From: Planctomycetota bacterium
GTDB lineage: Bacteria; Planctomycetota; Phycisphaerae; Phycisphaerales; UBA1924
Direction of reading: 5' to 3'
Assembly (NCBI GenBank): GCA_018968885.1
Contig: JAGWZK010000020.1
Span: forward strand, 1-64,000
Length of the DNA stretch: 64,000 nt
The translations under genes were made by a program, and so were the position numbers. This document shows, piece after piece, positions 19,420 through 28,467 of this stretch (position 1 is the stretch's first letter; each line of letters opens with the position of its first letter). The notes beneath the pieces were generated by a model that had not been told where the DNA came from, searched no databases, and saw nothing but the letters and a program-made list of their open reading frames with translations.

Positions 19420-20466
19420 TCAATCTTGATCCGCAATCAAACCCGCCCAGAATCTCCAAGGCACTGGTGCCTGTCTGACAGAGCGGGGCACCAATCTTTC
19501 GGCAATCTGAAACCTCAACTCTCTCACGCCCTCTCCGGTCACGCTCGACACGGAGCAATCCACCGGCTCTGAAGTGGTTCCCAGATCGCGCCTGGTTCCG
19601 ACTCGCAGCACTCTGGCTGTATCTCTGGTCAAATCTCCAATATCGCAGAACCCGTGGGCTGCATCTCCGCACCAGAGAACCAGATCTGCCTGATTCCAGA
19701 GCTTTGCCGCGATCTTCTGGGCCTGCGCTTCGACTGCGTCCTGTGTCTGCCTCAAGCCCGGGGTGTCAATCAGCCGGATAGTCACATCCTCGCACACCGT
19801 GAGGATTCCCACGTGATCGCGTGTCGTCCCAGCCACGTCCGAAACGATGCTCACCGTTCGCCCGGTCAGGGCATTGAGCAGGCAGCTCTTCCCCACATTT
19901 GCCGCGCCTACCAGCAGGACCGTTGCCGGCTCTATGAGCCGATGCAGAACTCGATCTCTGAAACGTTTATCGTGCGCTCGCAGTCCGCGCGGGTCTCGAC
20001 CCTTCCACAATTCCGACTGCCTCAGCAGCACATCCACCGCTCCCGGGCTCGCTGCGGCACTCATGCACCACAGGGTCGCCGCTTCCACCTCACTTCTGGC
20101 CTCTGGATGCGCCTGAACCACATCACTCCAGGTTGGAAGCTGATTTGCCTCCGAAATCCCCGCGTCACGAAGCCACTGGCACAATCGCCTCATCAGTGCT
20201 GGCCCGCCATGAGGCATCAGGTGCAGCGACCTCTCGCTCCAGCGTGCCGCAATCCCAGTATCCACATCCGCAAACTGTTTCAGCCGATACGCACCAACAC
20301 GAATCTCACCCAGCCCCAGCGAGCGAGCCGCAACGTCAATATCGCCAGTATTCTCACCGACCAATTCAATCACCGCGATTGCCGACCCCATCGCGGCAGG
20401 CGCGGCCACCACTCTCCACTGCGCCCCAAGTCCCGAGTCGTTCATACGCAACGCACTCATGGCCAT
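19420..20466 (-). CDS. MnmE/TrmE-like GTPase, truncated form
   Basis: A 348-aa protein related to the tRNA-modification GTPase MnmE. The N-terminal tetrahydrofolate-binding-type domain is recognisable by PHGGPALMRRLCQWL near residue 86. The G domain has G1 GAANVGKS (near 187), switch I DVAGTTRDHVG and G3 DTPG. Two essential features of MnmE are missing: the G4 NKxD is replaced by TRRD, and the C-terminal helical arm with the catalytic C(I/L/V)GK motif is absent (true MnmE is about 450 aa). It probably does not do cmnm5U modification. It follows coaX with no gap (TGAATG), so the two are coupled. Confidence 0.85.
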   Translation of the reverse strand: MAMSALRMNDSGLGAQWRVVAAPAAMGSAIAVIELVGENTGDIDVAARSLGLGEIRVGAYRLKQFADVDTGIAARWSERSLHLMPHGGPALMRRLCQWLRDAGISEANQLPTWSDVVQAHPEARSEVEAATLWCMSAAASPGAVDVLLRQSELWKGRDPRGLRAHDKRFRDRVLHRLIEPATVLLVGAANVGKSCLLNALTGRTVSIVSDVAGTTRDHVGILTVCEDVTIRLIDTPGLRQTQDAVEAQAQKIAAKLWNQADLVLWCGDAAHGFCDIGDLTRDTARVLRVGTRRDLGTTSEPVDCSVSSVTGEGVRELRFQIAERLVPRSVRQAPVPWRFWAGLIADQD

Positions 20467-21315
20467 TCACTCGTCGCGATCGTCCTCATCATCATCCCGC
20501 TCTGCGCCATGCCGCGAACCTTGATCTTCCTCGTCATCATTGATCGCCTGATTCCACGCCTCTTTGATCCCCCGCAGTTGAAGATCAGTCACCACCTTTT
20601 CCACCAGTTCATCCCGGGCAAACAGGGCCGGAGCATCCCCTCCTGTCGCCACCACCTGCGGATATGCCTCGTAGAACTCCGCGTAGACATCAATCAGGTG
20701 ATGCACCATGCCGCGAACAGCCGCCGCCGCGCCCAGTTGCATCGCATGCGCCGTGTCCTTTCCGAATGGTCCGCGTGATACATCGGGCACCGCAAATTGA
20801 AGTGAAGGAAGTTTGGCTGTGTGCTCGTGCAGGGCTTTCAGCATCGTCGCCGCTCCCGGCGCGATGCACCCGCCCTGAAAGGTCCCTTCCCCATCCACAA
20901 AATCCACCACCGTCGCCGTGCCGCAATCGATCACGATCACCGCTTGCTTCAAGGTGGCATAAGCCCCCAGCGCATTGAGCAGCCGATCCACTCCCACGCT
21001 CGCGGGTTGCTCCACCGCGATCTCGATCGGCACCGGCAGGTCTTTCCCCACTCGCATCACCTGATCAAAGTTCATCCCCTTCAATTCTCTTTCGATCGGG
21101 TCTGCCACCGGGTCATTGACGCTCGCCACCAGAATGATCGACGTCTCGGCCAGTTCCCCCGCCGCGTCTTGCACCGCCTTGATGATCGCGGCTCGATCGG
21201 TGTTGGCGACGGCTTCCAGCGTGGCCACATCGCGACCCTGTGAAGCATGTTTGAACGTCGCAACCTTGGTTCGGGTGTTTCCGACGCTCACGGCAATGAC
21301 ATGACTCTGATCCAT
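20467..21315 (-). CDS. coaX: type III pantothenate kinase
   Basis: Phosphorylates pantothenate, the first step of coenzyme A synthesis. The 282-aa protein has the CoaX motifs PASVGVDRLLNALGA (near residue 104, with the catalytic-base Asp), VIDCGTATVVDFV (near 128), GGCIAPGAATMLKAL and VVATGGDA. The N-terminal ASKHA phosphate loop, usually D-x-G-N-T, reads VSVGNTRTK, so the usual Asp is Ser. The C-terminus carries an unusual acidic tail (DDEEDQ...DDDEDDRDE) of about 25 residues. Start at ATG 21315. Length fits the family (about 250-260) apart from the tail. Confidence 0.9.
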   Translation of the reverse strand: MDQSHVIAVSVGNTRTKVATFKHASQGRDVATLEAVANTDRAAIIKAVQDAAGELAETSIILVASVNDPVADPIERELKGMNFDQVMRVGKDLPVPIEIAVEQPASVGVDRLLNALGAYATLKQAVIVIDCGTATVVDFVDGEGTFQGGCIAPGAATMLKALHEHTAKLPSLQFAVPDVSRGPFGKDTAHAMQLGAAAAVRGMVHHLIDVYAEFYEAYPQVVATGGDAPALFARDELVEKVVTDLQLRGIKEAWNQAINDDEEDQGSRHGAERDDDEDDRDE

Positions 21316-21389
21316 TGCCCGAGCGTATGCGCCGAATTCGACTCACCCAGCGGCGGCATTCCGTGATTCACACCTGATTCGCTCTTGTT

Positions 21390-22082
21390 TCAGGCGGGAA
21401 ATGCCAGTTCCTCGGACAGATCAAAGACGCTGTCAAACTGCTCCAAGGCATCACTGTCGCTGCGCCCCAGAATCCCCACTGCCAGCATCGCAAAGACGAT
21501 GTTTCCCACATCGCGCGTGGCGCGAATCCCCCAGTACGAAAGCACCGTGTGTGCCATCCCGCCGTAGCGATCCATCGCCAGATCCTTCAAACCGTAACAC
21601 AATTGCTGCGCCGACACGTGCCGCGCCGAATCCGGCGCGTGCAATGTGCCCCCTTCGCGCTCTTGCATCTCGCGCAGACCGTGAATCATCTCAACAGTGT
21701 GCCGCACACCTTCGCGCACGAACTGGTACGCCATGGGGTGATATTCGCCAAACTGTTGCTGGGCTGCTTTCCAACGGGTGGCCAGCTGCGCCAGGTCATT
21801 GGGGGGAGCAAGGTTTCCATGTTCGGGTTGAATATCCGCATTCGCGCTTTGATTGCCGGCGTTCAGAGCCTCGAACTCTGCATCCAGCTTCGCCGCCATG
21901 TCCTTGGCCTGCGCAACCGTCGTCTTCCACGTCACCTTCACCGGAGGCATGGATGGCTTCACGGAATGCTGGGGGTTTTGGGGATGGGGCTGCGCACCCG
22001 AGTGACCATCTATCGGCTGTCCGGCGTTGCCACGACCTTCTGGAATTGGCGTCGAATCGCTCTGCAAGTCCCTGTCTCCCAA
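21390..22082 (-). CDS. Minf_1886-type conserved protein
   Basis: A 230-aa protein whose C-terminal 125 residues match my memory of the Minf_1886 family. The features are PMAYQFVREGVRHTVE followed by CYGLKDLAMDRYGGMAHTVL, SYWGIRATRDVGNIVF and a closing LGRSDSDALEQFDSVFDL. Members occur across Planctomycetota and Verrucomicrobiota; no biochemical function is known. The N-terminal 100 residues are low-complexity and Pro/Gln-rich with a short charged helix (AQAKDMAAKLDAEFEAL). The start is a TTG at 22082; no nearby ATG precedes the domain, and an internal ATG exists at residue 45. Lies between ccsA and coaX in the leftward train. Confidence 0.78.
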   Translation of the reverse strand: MGDRDLQSDSTPIPEGRGNAGQPIDGHSGAQPHPQNPQHSVKPSMPPVKVTWKTTVAQAKDMAAKLDAEFEALNAGNQSANADIQPEHGNLAPPNDLAQLATRWKAAQQQFGEYHPMAYQFVREGVRHTVEMIHGLREMQEREGGTLHAPDSARHVSAQQLCYGLKDLAMDRYGGMAHTVLSYWGIRATRDVGNIVFAMLAVGILGRSDSDALEQFDSVFDLSEELAFPA

Positions 22083-22200
22083 TCACATGCATTTATGAAC
22101 CGACACGCAGCAGATCATATCCACAGCATCCCGATCACCACTTCATCTATCGGACTGACACCACCACAGCCCTGCAAAACCTCGCCCATACCAACCGACA

Positions 22201-24012
22201 TCACGCATATGCATGCAGCCCCGGCAAGATCAGGTTGACCCCGAAGTAGCACCACAGCATGGTGAAGAAACCCACCACGCTGAGCCATGCCGAGATCAAC
22301 GACCGGTTCTTCCCAGTCGCAAAGCGCACGTGAATCAGGATCAGATACACGATCCAGGTGATCAACGCCCACGTTTCTTTGGGGTCAAAAGCCCACCAGC
22401 GTCCCCATGAGTGGTCCGCCCACCAACCTCCGAGCAGAATGCCCACCCCCAGGAACCAAAACGCCAGTTGCAGCACCGTCATCTGTGCGGTGTCGAGATC
22501 CTTCAGGGTCTTGGCGATTGTTCCTGGCGCGGCGGGTGCATCATCCGCAGCCGATGTGGCATCGCAAGCATCCGCGTTCATGCCCACAACGCCTCCGACG
22601 CCGGCCACCGCCACCGCCGGCAACGTCCCTTTGGATTTGGCCGAATAGTGCGTGACCAGAAAAAAACAACTGATGAGGAACCCAAGCGTGATGAGTGAAT
22701 ACGACACCAGCACGATCGTCACGTGATACTTCAAGAGCACGCTGGTGTTGAGGATCGCCGCCTCGCGTTCGATGTTGTATCCGGGAATGCCCGTCTGCGT
22801 TGCGCCGACCAATGCCAGGAACCCCGCACCCGCCGCGGCAGCACCGAACAAGGGCTGCTTGCGCCACGCCATCAGCACCAGCCCCACGACCGCAGCAAAC
22901 AGCGAGATTCCCGTCATTGATTCAAATTGATTCTGAATCGCATACCGCTGCGCCAGATAACTGCGCATGCCAAATGCCAGTGCATGAATCAGAATCGCAA
23001 CCACAAACATCGCGATTCCACCTTTCATCAGCCAGGAACGCCCGGTGCCAAAGGCCAGAATCAGCATCAGAAAGCTGAGCGCATACGCAATCCATCCCAG
23101 ATCAAACCCGCGCGAGCGGTTGTACGACACTTCAATCGTTCTTTGCGTCGTGGGATACACATTGGGGCTGATCGCAGGCAACGCTGCCGCCAGCGCATCA
23201 ATTGCTTTCTGCGCATTCACCCCATCTTTCCTGCGCCAGGACTCTCCAAGCGCCAACGCCGCAGCGCGGGCGGGGTGAGTCGGCTCAAGTGTCGATAAGT
23301 GCTTCCACGGATCTTTGCTGACTGGGGGTGGCACCACATCCAGATTGCTCCACCCTGAGTGCCACAGGCGCAATGCCGCATCCGCTCTTCCCAAGCCGTC
23401 TGTGAACTGCTGATCTGTGTGCTTGGCACCCACAGTGCGGGCGTGGGTGTTGAACATGATCGGCGTCACGCGCAGTTTCTTCTTCCATTCATCGACCTTG
23501 GCCGGGTCCTTGGGAAACTCGGCCTCGAGAATGGCCTCGCGCAAGGGCAGAAAGTTGATGTACACCAGCGGCTTGTCGGCGTAGTAGGCCGGATCGATCA
23601 TCATGTCGATGGTGGTGAAGAGTGGGTCAAAACTCACTTTCTTTCCGTTCGCGTCAATCTCAAAGTAATCCTTGCGATTGCACAGCGTTGAGACGGTTTC
23701 GCGCGACAGGGTGTCCAGCACCTTCAATCGACCACCATGAAAGACGCTCAATGAACGCAGCGGCTCAAGATTGATTCCGTGGGCGAATTGGGCCTTTTCA
23801 GCAGATGAATAGCCACTCGTCCTCATGATGTCGCCAAAGGGATTGGCGATCTGCTCGGCATTGGCGGCAACTTGCCCCATTTTGGGATGCGCGTTCCCGT
23901 CCGGCGCAGTCTGGGCCTGCGCAATCCGCCCGGCGGTGATGAGCACCAAGCAGAGTGCAATCAGCCATGCGCCTGCTCGCGATGTAAGAGTGTTGACAAA
24001 CATCGACTTCAT
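22201..24012 (-). CDS. ccsA: CcsA-type cytochrome c biogenesis protein (System II)
   Basis: Exports and presents haem for covalent attachment to apocytochromes c on the periplasmic side, with ResB. The 603-aa protein has a signal/anchor helix at the N-terminus and a periplasmic domain of about 285 residues. A multi-helix membrane half from about residue 310 follows. It contains the haem-binding WWD motif (WGRWWAFDPKETWALITW near 550) and flanking membrane histidines, one in YHVTIVLVSYSLITLG. The start ATG 24012 overlaps the resB stop (ATGA). CcsA proteins are usually 300-400 aa; the N-terminal extension is the odd part. An upstream open extension to 24336 lies inside resB and is rejected. Confidence 0.92.
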   Translation of the reverse strand: MKSMFVNTLTSRAGAWLIALCLVLITAGRIAQAQTAPDGNAHPKMGQVAANAEQIANPFGDIMRTSGYSSAEKAQFAHGINLEPLRSLSVFHGGRLKVLDTLSRETVSTLCNRKDYFEIDANGKKVSFDPLFTTIDMMIDPAYYADKPLVYINFLPLREAILEAEFPKDPAKVDEWKKKLRVTPIMFNTHARTVGAKHTDQQFTDGLGRADAALRLWHSGWSNLDVVPPPVSKDPWKHLSTLEPTHPARAAALALGESWRRKDGVNAQKAIDALAAALPAISPNVYPTTQRTIEVSYNRSRGFDLGWIAYALSFLMLILAFGTGRSWLMKGGIAMFVVAILIHALAFGMRSYLAQRYAIQNQFESMTGISLFAAVVGLVLMAWRKQPLFGAAAAGAGFLALVGATQTGIPGYNIEREAAILNTSVLLKYHVTIVLVSYSLITLGFLISCFFLVTHYSAKSKGTLPAVAVAGVGGVVGMNADACDATSAADDAPAAPGTIAKTLKDLDTAQMTVLQLAFWFLGVGILLGGWWADHSWGRWWAFDPKETWALITWIVYLILIHVRFATGKNRSLISAWLSVVGFFTMLWCYFGVNLILPGLHAYA

Positions 24013-26792
24013 GCGGCACCTACTTCCTGCTGGTCTTGAGCATGAGGGGTAACTTGTCCATTGATCGACGCTGGCCTCTTCTCGTTGGCTTGGCCCGGCT
24101 TTCGATACGTCCCCGCCTTCAACTCGCGCTGAATCCGCGCCTTCTCTCGCCTCACCAGATACGGCTTGAGGTAAAACGCCCACGGAATGCCCATCCCCAT
24201 CAAGATGCCACCCAGCGCGATGATGTGAATGCCAGGATTGTTTCCCACCTGCAATCTCGTGAACTTCACATACGGCCGGGGCGTCATCCCCGAATCCGCT
24301 TCCTTCTGCGTCTTCTCCCACGTCGAGGCGTCCCACCCCGCTTGGCTGAACTTGAGTTGATTGGGATTCACTCCCGCGCGCAGGCGACCCAGCACATTCT
24401 CAAACCACGATCTCTCCTCACTCCACGAAAATGGTGCCTGCAACGGTTCATTCAAACTCGCGAGTGCGGTGTACGGCTCGATCTTGGTCTGACTCCGCCA
24501 ACTCGGCAGCACACGAATCAACGACTGATAGTCCTTGGGTGGCCCCCGATGCTCGTTGGGGATCATGTGAAAATCCAGCAGTTGCAGTTCAAACCCAGGT
24601 AGCCCGTAGCGCCGACGGCCAAAGGCCATCTCGATCGTGCGACCATCCGGCAGTTCCACACTCCGTGAGACCGGAGACTCGATCACAAACGCCGCGAAGG
24701 GAAGCCACGTCACTGTGCTCCACACCGGCTTTCCATCCACTCCAGCACTGGAAATCTCCACTCCCAGCATCGAGCGCTGATGCGTCCCCACCAACTCTCG
24801 CTCCTGCTCGGCCATCGCCACCGGCTCAGGACGCTCCACCTTGCGGCTGTCGGCCCAGCGCACTCCCAACTCCAGGCCCACGCGCGGGTCGCGATAGATC
24901 CCCTCGATGATGTTGTTGGCACCGATGCGATCAATCACCAGCGCGTTCTCGCCCGCCCGCCTCACAATCGCCCGCGTGTATTCCTTTCCATCATCTCCGA
25001 CCACATCATCTAGATACACCTGCAATTTGGAGGCGTCGATGTACGCGATGCGAATCCCGCCATCCGCATCGCGCCGTCGCGGCATGCCGCGCTCGTTCAC
25101 TTCATCCATCATGTCCTGACTGATCTCAGGAAATCTGTGATACACCCAGCGATCAAACCCCTTCCCATCCGGACCCGTTACCCGCAGCACCGCCACGCTT
25201 GAGTTGCTCCCCTTGTACCCATCGGTAATGATCGGAAATGGCGGCTGACCGGCGATGTCCTTCACTTCAATGGTGTATCCCGTCTCGCCGACTTTGACCT
25301 TTGACCCCTGCGTTATCGGCACTGTCATCGTGAAGGGAGTGGTACCCGACTGAGAGGAGGGAACTTCAATGACCAGCCCGTGCCGCGCACCCGGCGGCAG
25401 CACCGCTTGAAGATCCTTCCAGCGCTCATCACTCATACCCGTGCTGTGTGTCACCGGCTTTGAGACATCACTCCCGCCGACATTCAGTGTCCCGCGTGTG
25501 TATTCGATGCACACATCAATCGATTCACGCACTCGATTCGCCGGATCGTGAGGCAGGAACAGGTATGAAAAAGCCCTCTGTGTCACCAGCGTCGGATCTT
25601 CCTTGCTCTTGGGCAGATCAGCGATCAAGTAGCACACGCGTAATGGCTGCTGAAACTCCGGCCTGAGTGTCGCGCCGCTGCTCGGTGCGGGCACTTCGAC
25701 AAAGTCTTCGACGCTGGTGGCATAATTTGCATACGCCACCACGCGGAACTTCAGATCCGCATCCACCATCTGCATTCCCTGCGGCGCAACACTCCCCGCC
25801 GGACGATCTTCGATCCCGATATCGAGTGTTCCCGCTCCCATCGGCAGGGGATAGTGCGCTTCCTTCTCCACTTTGTGCCATGCCGGGAGCAATCCGGCAA
25901 CTTCCTTCGCGGTCTTCTCCGCTCCCCCCGCCCCAATCGAACCTACCGAGCCGATGTTGTAGTCGTTGTACCTGGGCAAATCGCCAATGCCACGTTGTTC
26001 CCAGAACCCACCTTCGGTCGCCAGAAACAGCGCGGTGTGCTGGTAATCGTAAAACGAGTCCTGTGGCTTCCCCGGCTCCGGTGTCCCGTCCTTCTGAATC
26101 GCGCCCGCCAGCAGCAGCGTGTCTCCCTCCACCTTCGCCGAGCCGTACCAGAAACTCCCCAGCGCCAGCGTGATGATCCCCGTGTGAACCGTCAGCACGC
26201 CGATGTTCTTGAATGTGAAGTCAATCCGCCGGATCGTCGCCACCGTCATGTTCACCACAAACAGCATCAACGCCGCCTTCAGAGGCCACCACGAATAGAA
26301 CTCCAGCTCCGTCATCTCCATCGCTGGCAATCGCCGCAACGTGATCGACTTGTTCATGTCAACAAACGAGGCAAAAAACCTCAGCCCGCTCTTGTCCACA
26401 GGGTCCCAGCGCATCAGTGGCCACAGGAACGTGAGCCACGCCCATCCCGCTAGCGCGGCACACCCTGCACCCAACACCAGCAACACCACAAACCGCCCCG
26501 CCCTGGCATCGGGCATGCTCTTCTTCAGCACCTTCGCCACCAACGGCACGGGAATCAACACCGCCGCCGCAACGATCAAAAGCGCACTCAAACCATAAAT
26601 CAGAAACGTCGGGATCAATGCCAGCATGCCGATCGGCACACTCGCCGCGATGCCGTACAGCGCGATGAAGACCAGCGTCATCACCGCCAGCCAGATCGAA
26701 GACAAAGCGCCGAGTATCCAGCGCACAGGGGCCAGCAATCCCGTCAGGTGCTCACGATCCCATTCCTGCGACTTCCGCCATTTCAGAGACAT
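24009..26792 (-). CDS. resB: ResB-like cytochrome c biogenesis protein (System II)
   Basis: Partner of CcsA in cytochrome c maturation; it binds apocytochrome in the periplasm. The 927-aa membrane protein has several N-terminal helices (SIWLAVMTLVFIALYGIAAS, residues 32-51; further helices to about 125). The ResB-typical segment FKNIGVLTVHTGIITLALGS lies near 198. A very long periplasmic domain of about 640 residues and one C-terminal helix (IHIIALGGILMGMGIPWAFY) followed by a charged tail complete it. ResB is normally 450-650 aa. GGAGG lies 12 bases before ATG 26792; an in-frame TTG at 26804 sits directly on that site and is rejected. First gene of the leftward train. Confidence 0.9.
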   Translation of the reverse strand: MSLKWRKSQEWDREHLTGLLAPVRWILGALSSIWLAVMTLVFIALYGIAASVPIGMLALIPTFLIYGLSALLIVAAAVLIPVPLVAKVLKKSMPDARAGRFVVLLVLGAGCAALAGWAWLTFLWPLMRWDPVDKSGLRFFASFVDMNKSITLRRLPAMEMTELEFYSWWPLKAALMLFVVNMTVATIRRIDFTFKNIGVLTVHTGIITLALGSFWYGSAKVEGDTLLLAGAIQKDGTPEPGKPQDSFYDYQHTALFLATEGGFWEQRGIGDLPRYNDYNIGSVGSIGAGGAEKTAKEVAGLLPAWHKVEKEAHYPLPMGAGTLDIGIEDRPAGSVAPQGMQMVDADLKFRVVAYANYATSVEDFVEVPAPSSGATLRPEFQQPLRVCYLIADLPKSKEDPTLVTQRAFSYLFLPHDPANRVRESIDVCIEYTRGTLNVGGSDVSKPVTHSTGMSDERWKDLQAVLPPGARHGLVIEVPSSQSGTTPFTMTVPITQGSKVKVGETGYTIEVKDIAGQPPFPIITDGYKGSNSSVAVLRVTGPDGKGFDRWVYHRFPEISQDMMDEVNERGMPRRRDADGGIRIAYIDASKLQVYLDDVVGDDGKEYTRAIVRRAGENALVIDRIGANNIIEGIYRDPRVGLELGVRWADSRKVERPEPVAMAEQERELVGTHQRSMLGVEISSAGVDGKPVWSTVTWLPFAAFVIESPVSRSVELPDGRTIEMAFGRRRYGLPGFELQLLDFHMIPNEHRGPPKDYQSLIRVLPSWRSQTKIEPYTALASLNEPLQAPFSWSEERSWFENVLGRLRAGVNPNQLKFSQAGWDASTWEKTQKEADSGMTPRPYVKFTRLQVGNNPGIHIIALGGILMGMGIPWAFYLKPYLVRREKARIQRELKAGTYRKPGQANEKRPASINGQVTPHAQDQQEVGAA

Positions 26793-26881
26793 TTCGAGTG
26801 CCAACCTCCGTGCGGCAAGACGAGTGCCGCGAGCCAGCCCATCGTACGCGAGTCATTGCGAAGATGATCGTTTCTGTCGGC

Positions 26882-28318
26882 CTATTGCTTGTCCCGAATC
26901 AGAATTGTCCGGGGTGTGCTCCCCAACATCGCTCGCCGTAGGGGATCGCCCGTACCTCCCGGAACCTGCACCGCCGCCAACCCAAATGGCATTCTTCCGG
27001 GAACGATGTCAAAGGCACCGCTATCAAGCCCGATCGCCATCGCGGCGTGCGTCGTCATCATCATAAGCAGCTCTTGGGCCTCCATCGCATCGCGATTCAG
27101 AAGCGAGCTGGCCTCATGCCATGGCGTGATTGTCGTCCTCCCCACTTCCAGATTGATGATCGAATCCGTCCCCAGCGCCACCATCACGCCCTCTCTTTGC
27201 AACTCTCGATACCGGTGCGGCCCGAAGTGGTGGGGGGTTCCGAAGTACTCACTCGAGCGCGGGCAATATACCAAACGAATTGGGCGATGCTCCCAGCGGT
27301 GCCGCAAAGCATGCACATCCGCATCACTCAAGTCATTGCAGTGCACGAGCGTGAAAGGCGTGTGGGCATCATCCGTTGCGTCCATCACATGCGCCAACGG
27401 CGAATTCCCCTTCCCAAAATGCTGCATCCCACGTTGCCCCTCGGTCCAAATGCCTAGCCCCTCTAGCATCTCCCGCAGCGGCCCCGTCCCTTTCTCAATC
27501 AACTCCCGTTCCTCCGGGCTCTCCGCCACGTGCGAACACATCGGGTAATCAAACTCGGCGGCTTGCTCCATCGCCCACGCATAACTCTCCGCAGACACCG
27601 AGTATGGAGCGTGGGGTTGAATCCCGACCCGAATCCCCGTCGCCTGGATCTCCCTCAACGCCTTCAACAACCCCGCCCTTCCCCGCTCCTCTCCCGTCCC
27701 GATCGCAAAGAACTCCAGGAACGCCGTCCCCCACAGTGGCGATCTCGCCAATTCCTCCGCCGCCACCACATCCGCCACCCCTCGCACCGCCCCCGCGATA
27801 TCCCCGACCGCCACCACGCCCCCCGCCAGCGACATCTCCACCCCCCGCCGCACCGAAGCCCGAATCGCTTCCGGCTCCACCGCCCGCTTCTCCCTCACCA
27901 ACCCCGCAAACGCCGCGAACCCCCCAGGGCTCGGCGGCTGTGGCCCAATATGCGTCAGATCCAGGTGCGCATGGCCATTCACCAGGCCGGGAATCAGGAT
28001 CTGATCCGGGTACTCCTCCCTCACCACGCGGCAGCCCCGCAGAAAAGGCCCCAATTCCTCCGGTGTCCCGACCGCCGCGATGACGGGTGCTTTGGCCGTC
28101 CACGCGCCGGGAATCGGGCCGGGCTCCAACCCATCCGTGTGGACCAAAACACCTACCCAGCCGCCGCTCGCGGCATCGGGTGCCATCCCCGTCGTCCACC
28201 CATCCATCACCCACCGGGCCAGCAGCATGACATCCACCGGCTCGGCAGTCGCCGCTTGGCCGAAGTCTGAATCCGGCATCCGCAGAGCGTGAGAGTGGGA
28301 TTGAGAAAATCGTGCCAT
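26882..28318 (-). CDS. amidohydrolase family metal-dependent hydrolase
   Basis: A 478-aa TIM-barrel hydrolase of the TRZ/ATZ/SsnA-like group (deaminases such as chlorohydrolases and guanine/cytosine deaminase relatives). The metal ligands are visible: GLVNGHAHLDLTH (HxH, near residue 112), QPHAPYSVS, MCSHVAESPEE (His near 256), and VALGTDSI (Asp near 380). The substrate cannot be assigned. The open frame begins upstream at 28447, but ATG 28318 is preferred because the extension overlaps the promoter region of the divergent lipoprotein gene. A poorly conserved 55-residue N-terminus leaves the start uncertain. Confidence 0.85.
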   Translation of the reverse strand: MARFSQSHSHALRMPDSDFGQAATAEPVDVMLLARWVMDGWTTGMAPDAASGGWVGVLVHTDGLEPGPIPGAWTAKAPVIAAVGTPEELGPFLRGCRVVREEYPDQILIPGLVNGHAHLDLTHIGPQPPSPGGFAAFAGLVREKRAVEPEAIRASVRRGVEMSLAGGVVAVGDIAGAVRGVADVVAAEELARSPLWGTAFLEFFAIGTGEERGRAGLLKALREIQATGIRVGIQPHAPYSVSAESYAWAMEQAAEFDYPMCSHVAESPEERELIEKGTGPLREMLEGLGIWTEGQRGMQHFGKGNSPLAHVMDATDDAHTPFTLVHCNDLSDADVHALRHRWEHRPIRLVYCPRSSEYFGTPHHFGPHRYRELQREGVMVALGTDSIINLEVGRTTITPWHEASSLLNRDAMEAQELLMMMTTHAAMAIGLDSGAFDIVPGRMPFGLAAVQVPGGTGDPLRRAMLGSTPRTILIRDKQ

Positions 28319-28467
28319 TTCGGTGTCGCCAAGCCAGCATGCCGACCGCAAACAGAATAGCATGTGCGCTTGATAAAGCGGCGGCTGGAACCGGTAGGGA
28401 GCGTGTTGTCGCCCCTCGCGAAAGGGACATCGCGAGGTTTCAGCCAAGTGAGTGAAGGAGCGTTGAA

